From Pavlovales sp. CCMP2436 (taxonomy: Eukaryota > Haptophyta > Pavlovophyceae > Pavlovales), in assembly GCA_026770615.1 (NCBI GenBank), contig MU631443.1, positions 1 through 11,141 on the forward strand: a stretch of DNA of 11,141 bases, in the 5' to 3' direction. Of this stretch, positions 6,929 to 11,141 are shown one piece after another (position 1 is the stretch's first letter; every line of letters starts with the position of its first letter). The translations under genes and the position numbers were made by a program. The notes beneath the pieces were generated by a model, which was not told where the DNA came from, searched no databases, and saw nothing but the letters and a program-made list of their open reading frames with translations.

Positions 6929-7381
6929 CTAACTGCCGGGGGCGGTAATCCCCAACCCCTGGTCTAGTCCCGGGCGGCAGGATGATTCAATAATCCTCCA
7001 CTTATCTTTAAAAACTCTCTCCTCATCTAAGGTGGTTGCGGTTCTTGGCCTGGGATAAGTGGTTTGGTTCCGCTGTGGTGTGAGCCGATGTTGCTGTGTG
7101 TCACGCGAATGGGCGTGGGTCCAAGATCTGTTTGTCTGGGTGTGTTTATCAGTGTGACTAGTGAATGTTGTCGGAGCCTGCGTGCCCCTGGTCTTGGTGC
7201 TGCTGGTGGCGCCCATTGGACGCTTAAAAGTTGATTTGGTAGTGGATGGGCTGGGTGAGGTAAGTTGGGGTCTGGGCCTGCCATATGAATAAATAAAGGT
7301 TGAGGTCACGTCTATTCCTACTTGCTTGTGAGTGGCTATTGCTATGTCGATCCGTATGATGGTTGCTATGATGTAGAACAT
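6929..7381 (-). CDS. Hypothetical threonine-rich protein, doubtful
   Basis: This is an open frame of about 150 codons from ATG 7381. It starts MFYIIATIIRIDIAIATHK, a short hydrophobic stretch like a signal sequence or membrane segment. It continues with a Thr/Ser/Pro/His/Gln-rich middle and ends KDKWRIIESSCRPGLDQG before a stop at 6929. Codons favour A or C at the third position, unlike the rest of the window. The opposite strand is strongly G/T-rich, so stops are rare here by composition alone and the frame may be accidental. No family is recognised. If real, its codon use points to a different origin from its neighbours. Confidence 0.25.
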   Translation of the reverse strand: MFYIIATIIRIDIAIATHKQVGIDVTSTFIYSYGRPRPQLTSPSPSTTKSTFKRPMGATSSTKTRGTQAPTTFTSHTDKHTQTNRSWTHAHSRDTQQHRLTPQRNQTTYPRPRTATTLDEERVFKDKWRIIESSCRPGLDQGLGITAPGS

Positions 7382-7502
7382 GTTGTTGTACTGGGGTAGC
7401 GGCTGGACCCTTCGGAGTCGGGTTTCCAGGATTTTCAAACTATGGGTATGGGGTACGTTTTAGGGCCGTTTTTGACTATGTACTATGCAAGGTTATCGAC
7501 AC

Positions 7503-7628
7503 AAACGTTGATCAACGTTTTTGATTCCCGGACTGCCCAAAACCGTCTTCCGGACTGTCGCCCGAAAACGTTATCGGCTCGAGCTGCAGACCTTGATCTG
7601 GCTGGCAGCTGGAAAACGTTGATTTGAG
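7503..7628. repeat. Left compound inverted motif of a possible 2.3-kb element
   Basis: AAACGTTGATCAACGTTT at 7503-7520 is a perfect 18-bp palindrome. ATCAACGTTTT (7511-7521) pairs with AAAACGTTGAT (7613-7623) across about 90 bp. The outer sequence GGAAAACGTTGATTTGAG (7611-7628) recurs, reverse-complemented with a few differences, near 9802-9820. Confidence 0.8.
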
Positions 7629-7679
7629 ATTCACAGGTGTGACAGGGTGTGACACGGGGTGTGACAGGGCCAAGGAGAG

Positions 7680-8564
7680 ATGCGCGACTCGGGCTCGGAG
7701 GCGGCTGCCATGCCGGCGATGACGGCGGCGACGACGGCGGCGGCTGTGGGCTCGGTAGCGGTGCTCGGCGGCAGCTGGCCCGGCTCGGCGGGCTGACACG
7801 AGCGAAGTTGAGGCGGAGTCGAGCCACATGTCTCAGCGCTGGAGGGTAACGGAGGCGGGCCCGAGCAGCACTCAGCCCCTCTACATGCCGATTGTGCAGG
7901 CGCCGCGCATCCCGAGGTTCATCCTCGCCGCGGACCTCGATCAGGCTCCCGCGCCTCTCGCAGGCTTGGTCCGTGTGGCGCTACCGCCCAAGATGTGAGT
8001 CTGCCTCCTGTGACTCTGCCTCCTCTTTCCGCCAGAGTCTCCGCTCTGCCTCTGCCTGCCCACCGGTGCCCACCCCCTACTCACGGTCGCTACCATCCTC
8101 CGACCGGGAAAGATGCGCGCCCTCATGCGCACATCGATATACCGCGTGCTCTCTGGGAGACGGTGACCAGTCTCGGCGCCGGCGGCACCGGCGGCCGCAA
8201 GCTGGCCTCGAACGACAAGTCCGAGCAGGAAGCCTTCTGGTGCAGGCTCAAGGACGGCAAGAGTCCGTTCTCAACGGCGGCGACGCGCAAGGCGCTGGCG
8301 GGCCAGCTCAACTCCGGCAATGAAAATGAATCCCCGCGCACGCGAGGCGCAAGGCGAGCACGGGTCTGCGGCCCGGGCACGGCAGCAGCCGCTGCGAGCA
8401 ACAGCACGGACGCCGCCGTGCTGGTCGACAAGCTTGTCACGGGCGCAGCCGCGACGAGAGCCAAGCCCGCGCGAAGATTCGTCATCGTGATAGCTCGTGA
8501 ACCTACTGCAACTAACGTTTGGAAAATTGAGGATAACTACCAGGGCCAGTTGCGCTGTAACTAG
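7680..8564 (+). pseudogene. Unknown plus-strand gene with one frame break and a 41-nt intron or second break
   Basis: Three successive frames look coding. The first, from ATG 7680, reads MRDSGSEAAAMPAMTA and is alanine-rich. From about 7760 the frame moves by one to SEVEAESSHMSQRWRV (an ATG lies at 7828) and PLYMPIVQAPRIPRF, running to a TGA at 7996. The third, from 8036, reads through ALWETVTSLGAGG, KSEQEAFWCRLKDGKSPF and FVIVIAREPTATNVWK to TAG at 8562. Between frames two and three a canonical 41-nt GTGAGT...CCGCCAG intron (7995-8035) would restore the frame exactly. A simple indel is the alternative. No family is recognised. An AAAACGTTGATT motif lies about 60 bp upstream. The gene converges with the minus-strand gene at 9055. 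Confidence 0.55.
7995..8035 (+). other. Candidate 41-nt GT-AG intron
   Basis: It starts GTGAGT, is pyrimidine-rich and ends CTTTCCGCCAG. Removing it joins AAG-AT to A-GTC, bypasses a TGA, and keeps the frame open to 8564. It is far shorter than the 172-1297-nt introns of the HAD gene, and it contains a tctgcctcc repeat that also continues into the exon. Confidence 0.4.
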
Positions 8565-8775
8565 GCCTCATCAGTGCGCACGGCGAAGGCTAGCAAGCGT
8601 CGGCGGTGGACCATGGAATTGTGATGATTCGTAATATTAATAATTAAAGTCTAATAATATAGCCGTCTCGGCAATAACATCCCAGCATCTGAGTGCTAGT
8701 AACATTAACTTAGACGTACACGTGGTTCGGTAACACTTAAATTTAATTTCAATATAACTAGTGATTCAGCTAGGT
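8565..8775. other. AT-rich spacer, no gene seen
   Basis: This is the spacer after the plus-strand TAG at 8564. It is AT-rich with runs such as taatattaataattaaag, suitable for transcript ends. No open frame is supported. Confidence 0.5.
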
Positions 8776-9054
8776 TGAGCTTGAGCGGCAACTCGGCGCT
8801 CGGCGCTTGGGCTTGGACTCGGCGCTCGGCGACCACAATCCGGCGCGCGGCGCTGGGCGCAGGCTCACTCGCCGCGTAGCTTGGCGCTTGCGCTCGGGCT
8901 CGGCGCAGCCCGCAAGTTGGGGCGCTCAGCGTTTGCGCTCGGGCTCGGCGCGGCCCGGTTGGGCGCTCGGTGCTTGCGCTCGGGCTCGACGCTCAGCGCT
9001 CGCAACTCGGCGCTCGGCGCTCGGGACTCGGTGGGCTCGGTGGGCTTGGCGCTT
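8776..9054. repeat. GC-rich minisatellite (ggcgctcgg / gcgctcgggctcgg units)
   Basis: Degenerate units of about 9 bp build three longer units of roughly 40-50 bp, each containing gcttgcgctcgggctcggcg or a close match (about 8886-8980). All frames are long and open on both strands only because of composition. I do not call these coding. The tract separates the two convergent genes. Confidence 0.85.
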
Positions 9055-9708
9055 CTAGTAGCCGGGTCCATACTTGCGTTTGCGCCCGCAGACGCACAAC
9101 TCACATAAAAAAAATGCGTCGAATGGGTAGTCGTCAGGCTCGAGCTCCGCTCCGCACTCTTGGCACTCCGTGAACACGAGAGAGCGGCTCGGTGGGCTTT
9201 GGCTCGGGAGTGATTGCCTCGGGCGAGTGATAGCTCTCGAGGCTCAGGACGCTGGTCTTGGCCTTCTTCTTCTCGGGTGTCTCCACCAAGGGCGGCTTGT
9301 TCATGCGGGCGAAAGTAGCGCTTGAAGTCGGCCTCCTCGGGTCTCGGCCGCGCCCCGTTCCACCTCTCGTGCTCGAGCGCAGCGAGCTCATCCGACGAGT
9401 AGGTGATCATCGACAGCATGCGCAGTAGGTGAGCATGTGCGGCGAGCTCATCCCACGACTCGGGCCAGTTGGGGGGGGTCCCGATGCTTCCAGTGCAGGT
9501 CACCCGACTCCTCGCAGAAGGAGAAGTGCACATGGCGTTTCTTCAGGATGATGCGCATGTCCTCCGGGCTGAAGTCGTATCCTTCGTACAGGTCGAGCGT
9601 GATCTCGATGGAGGGCAGAATGTCCTCTCCGCAGATGTGGATGCGCGCACGTCCGTTCTGCCCGAACACGATGAGAAACCAGGCCTTGTTGGTCAGACTC
9701 ATGCGCAT
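9055..9708 (-). pseudogene. Unknown protein with C-terminal cysteine-rich zinc-ribbon-like tail; three frame breaks
   Basis: From ATG 9708 the frame reads MRMSLTNKAWFLIVFGQ, ICGEDILPSIEITLDLYEG and HVHFSFCEESGDLHWKHRDP. At a run of eight C (about 9472-9479 on the complement) it moves to NWPESWDELAAHAHLLRML and EADFKRYF. Near 9320 it moves again to ARMNKPPLVETPEKKKAK. Near 9176 it moves a third time to TECQECGAELEPDDYPFDAF and CELCVCGRKRKYGPGY, ending at TAG 9055. The last part has CX2C, 16 residues, then CX2CXC, which suggests zinc binding. Each piece has G+C-rich third positions and reads smoothly into the next. An open stretch without Met extends the first frame back to about 9849. The family is not recognised. 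Three breaks in 650 bp mean a decayed gene or indels in the assembly. Confidence 0.65.
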
Positions 9709-9801
9709 CTTGCGGCGCTTGGAGCTTGCGTCGGCGCTGGAGCAAGGCAGTTTGGTTTCGCGCGCGCGCGAGACGGAAACGCTGTGGACGGTCTCCAAGT
9801 G

Positions 9802-9851
9802 CTTCAAATCAACATTTTCAGTGCGAATGAAGTTTTTTCAAAACGTTGATT
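9802..9851. repeat. Right compound inverted motif of a possible 2.3-kb element
   Basis: AATCAACATTTT (9807-9818) pairs with AAAACGTTGATT (9840-9851) over a 21-nt loop, with one mismatch. Read on the minus strand, the order of motifs is the same as at the left end 7503-7628. Confidence 0.8.
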
Positions 9852-9852
9852 A

Positions 9853-10216
9853 ACCTCTGCTGCATCTCGCTCGTCTCGAAATGCGGCTCGCCTGCGCACG
9901 CACCGCACCTACAGCACATAATACAAGCAGAGAAAGTGAACTTCTGCGCCAGCCCACCTCCCTCCTAACCCCTCCCCCCACCCTCTCCTTGCTTGTCAGT
10001 TGTTCTACTAAATTTCTCGTGTCGCCTCAAGTGTGTCATGTTGGCGTCGATGGTGATTACGCATGTTTGTCTGCCTTGCCCGCTGCGCGATGCCGTGAGC
10101 AATTCACCGAAGGTCTTATTCTGCCTTACTCTGCCTCCTGTAGTAGTTCGGTGTATCCATGTGGAACTGCCGATCCGCTGGTGGTGCGAGGTGCATGCGT
10201 AATATAGGTCGATAAT
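9853..10216. other. Intergenic stretch, no reliable gene
   Basis: Several frames on both strands are open for 60-100 codons and look superficially protein-like (for example 9965-10225 minus and 9993-10202 plus). No frame stands out by codon composition. It contains a C-rich run (cctcctaacccctcccccc) near 9961, like the intron 2 tract. Confidence 0.4.
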
Positions 10217-11141
10217 GTCGCCCACTTTGCCGGGGTCTCTTCAACGGGCATTTGCGCATCAACGGGCCTGACCTCGTGCCGCACTTTGACCAGCGCGCAT
10301 CACTGGCGCGCCTGCTGTGGAAGCTTGGCCTCTTCATTCTGGACTGTAGAATCATGGCGGGCCGGAGCGCGGGCGTCCACGTGACAATCGTCATCTCCGA
10401 GGACAGCCTCGCTGCGCCCCTCTGCCTCACGCGTGGCGCGACGTGCTACGTGGACGCGGTTAACAGTGGGCCCTGCACGATCAGCCTGCCGATCGGGCCG
10501 GGCGGTGCGGAGATCTTCGTGCAGTGCGTACACTGCGCACTCTGCTGCCCGACGGACGCCCGCGAGGCGCTGCAGGCGCTCGAGGGCGCGGCCTTGTCCT
10601 CGCCGCTGCCAGCCAGGTGCAGGCGTGGCGGCGCGGTCGGGCGGACGCGTGGATGCCATGGGCACTGGAAGGCGAGCCCCCCTCGGACGGCGTGCCTGGC
10701 AGTGCGGCGGGTGAGCTCAACGTCACATTCGGAGTCGACTCCAACCTCGACGTGCTCGAGACCGCCCTCGACATTTCGCGCCGCTTCGCCGAGTAGTGCA
10801 GCGAACAGCGCCAGGTGCAGGGGCTCGCGGCGCGTAAGTCCGCAGAGCCGAGCGAGTGGCAGGGCTGGAAGGTCGAGGTGCAGACCCGAGAGAGCACCTT
10901 CGCTGAGCTCGAGAGGGCAAGCCGCAAGCGCTGCCGCAGAGGTCTGATAGTGCAAGTCAATGTCTCTCGCGCGACCTCAAGCTTCGAGCGCCCCGACCTC
11001 CCGCTAGCTCCTCGGGCAACACCAAAGGAGCTCAAGGCGAAGTATGACGAGCCGGACGCGTTCGCTGCACGCAAGGCGAAGCGTGACGAGCCGGACGCGC
11101 TCGCTGCACGCAAGGCGAAGCGTGACAAGCCGGACGCGCTC
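10217..11141 (+). pseudogene. Unknown plus-strand gene with a frame change and in-frame TAG; runs off the window
   Basis: From about 10216 one frame reads LFNGHLRINGPDLVPHF, WKLGLFILDCRIMAGRS, HVTIVISEDSLAAPLCLT and PIGPGGAEIFVQCVHC. Near 10605 it passes by one base to SQVQAWRRGRADAWMPWALE, LNVTFGVDSNLDVLETALDI and SRRFAE. A TAG at 10794 follows, and the same frame stays coding-like for 115 more codons (SEWQGWKVEVQTRESTFAEL, then the repeats). Third-position G+C is about 90% around the TAG, so the antisense open frame at 10446-10955 is probably a shadow. The part around the TAG looks helical and charged. The start is unclear: ATG 10217 (MSPTLPGSLQ) is one frame away. The family is not recognised. 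Confidence 0.55.
11034..11141 (+). repeat. In-frame 39-bp tandem repeats (AKRDEPDALAARK units)
   Basis: Units at 11034-11072, 11073-11111 and a partial third to the window edge differ by a few bases. Each codes 13 charged residues of the type AKRDEPDALAARK, a likely helix. The repeat keeps the reading frame, and changes between units mostly alter one residue (YDEP, RDEP, RDKP). Confidence 0.95.

Noticed and set aside
8807..9108. Plus-strand frames with Ala/Leu/Gly/Arg/Ser repeats over 8807-9108
   Set aside because: They lie in a degenerate minisatellite in which all frames stay open because of composition.
9965..10225. Minus-strand frame reading DIIDLYYACTSHHQRIG
   Set aside because: All three minus frames over this A/C-rich stretch look equally protein-like, there is a stop just upstream, and codon composition gives no preference.
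10446..10955. 169-codon open frame on the minus strand without stops
   Set aside because: Its codons align with those of the plus-strand frame, whose third positions are richer in G+C and whose product is better balanced. It is probably an antisense shadow.
1..11141. tRNA, rRNA or CRISPR array
   Set aside because: I saw no tRNA cloverleaf, no conserved rRNA segments and no regularly spaced identical repeats with unique spacers.

Overview
The window looks like nuclear DNA of an intron-rich protist or microalga with GC-rich coding sequence. One gene is split by six canonical GT-AG introns, the introns are full of microsatellites and repeats, and codons in the exons prefer G or C at the third position. 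I cannot name the species.

Positions 1-5524 hold one minus-strand gene for a HAD-superfamily phosphatase of the subfamily IIA type (4-nitrophenyl/phosphoglycolate/pyridoxal phosphate phosphatase-like). Seven exons can be joined without a frame break, and all six introns are phase 0. They give about 410 residues, carrying HAD motifs I, II, III and part of motif IV. The end of the gene is either left of the window or lost. The introns are the most unusual part. They contain three copies of a structured repeat (2210, 2984, 4218), an almost perfect 57-nt inverted repeat bracketing exon 4, broken copies of the starts of exons 3 and 5 with their 3' splice sites, and a G-rich telomere-like tract.

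Positions 5525-7440 are hard to read. Fragments with coding-like composition occur on both strands in several frames, and no family is recognised. A roughly 150-codon open frame of atypical composition lies at 6929-7381 on the minus strand.

Positions 7503-9851 form a possible 2.3-kb element. Both ends carry the same compound inverted motif (core AAAACGTTGATT). Inside are two convergent genes: a plus-strand one (7680-8564) and a minus-strand one (9708-9055) that ends in a cysteine-rich, zinc-ribbon-like tail. A GC-rich minisatellite lies between them. Both genes need frame changes to be read through.

Positions 10217-11141 hold a third broken plus-strand gene. It has one frame change and one in-frame TAG, and it ends in 39-bp repeats that run off the window. 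The HAD exons are free of frame breaks, whereas every reading in the right half has them. This suggests that the right half is a decayed mobile or viral-type insertion, although assembly indels or recoding could look the same.
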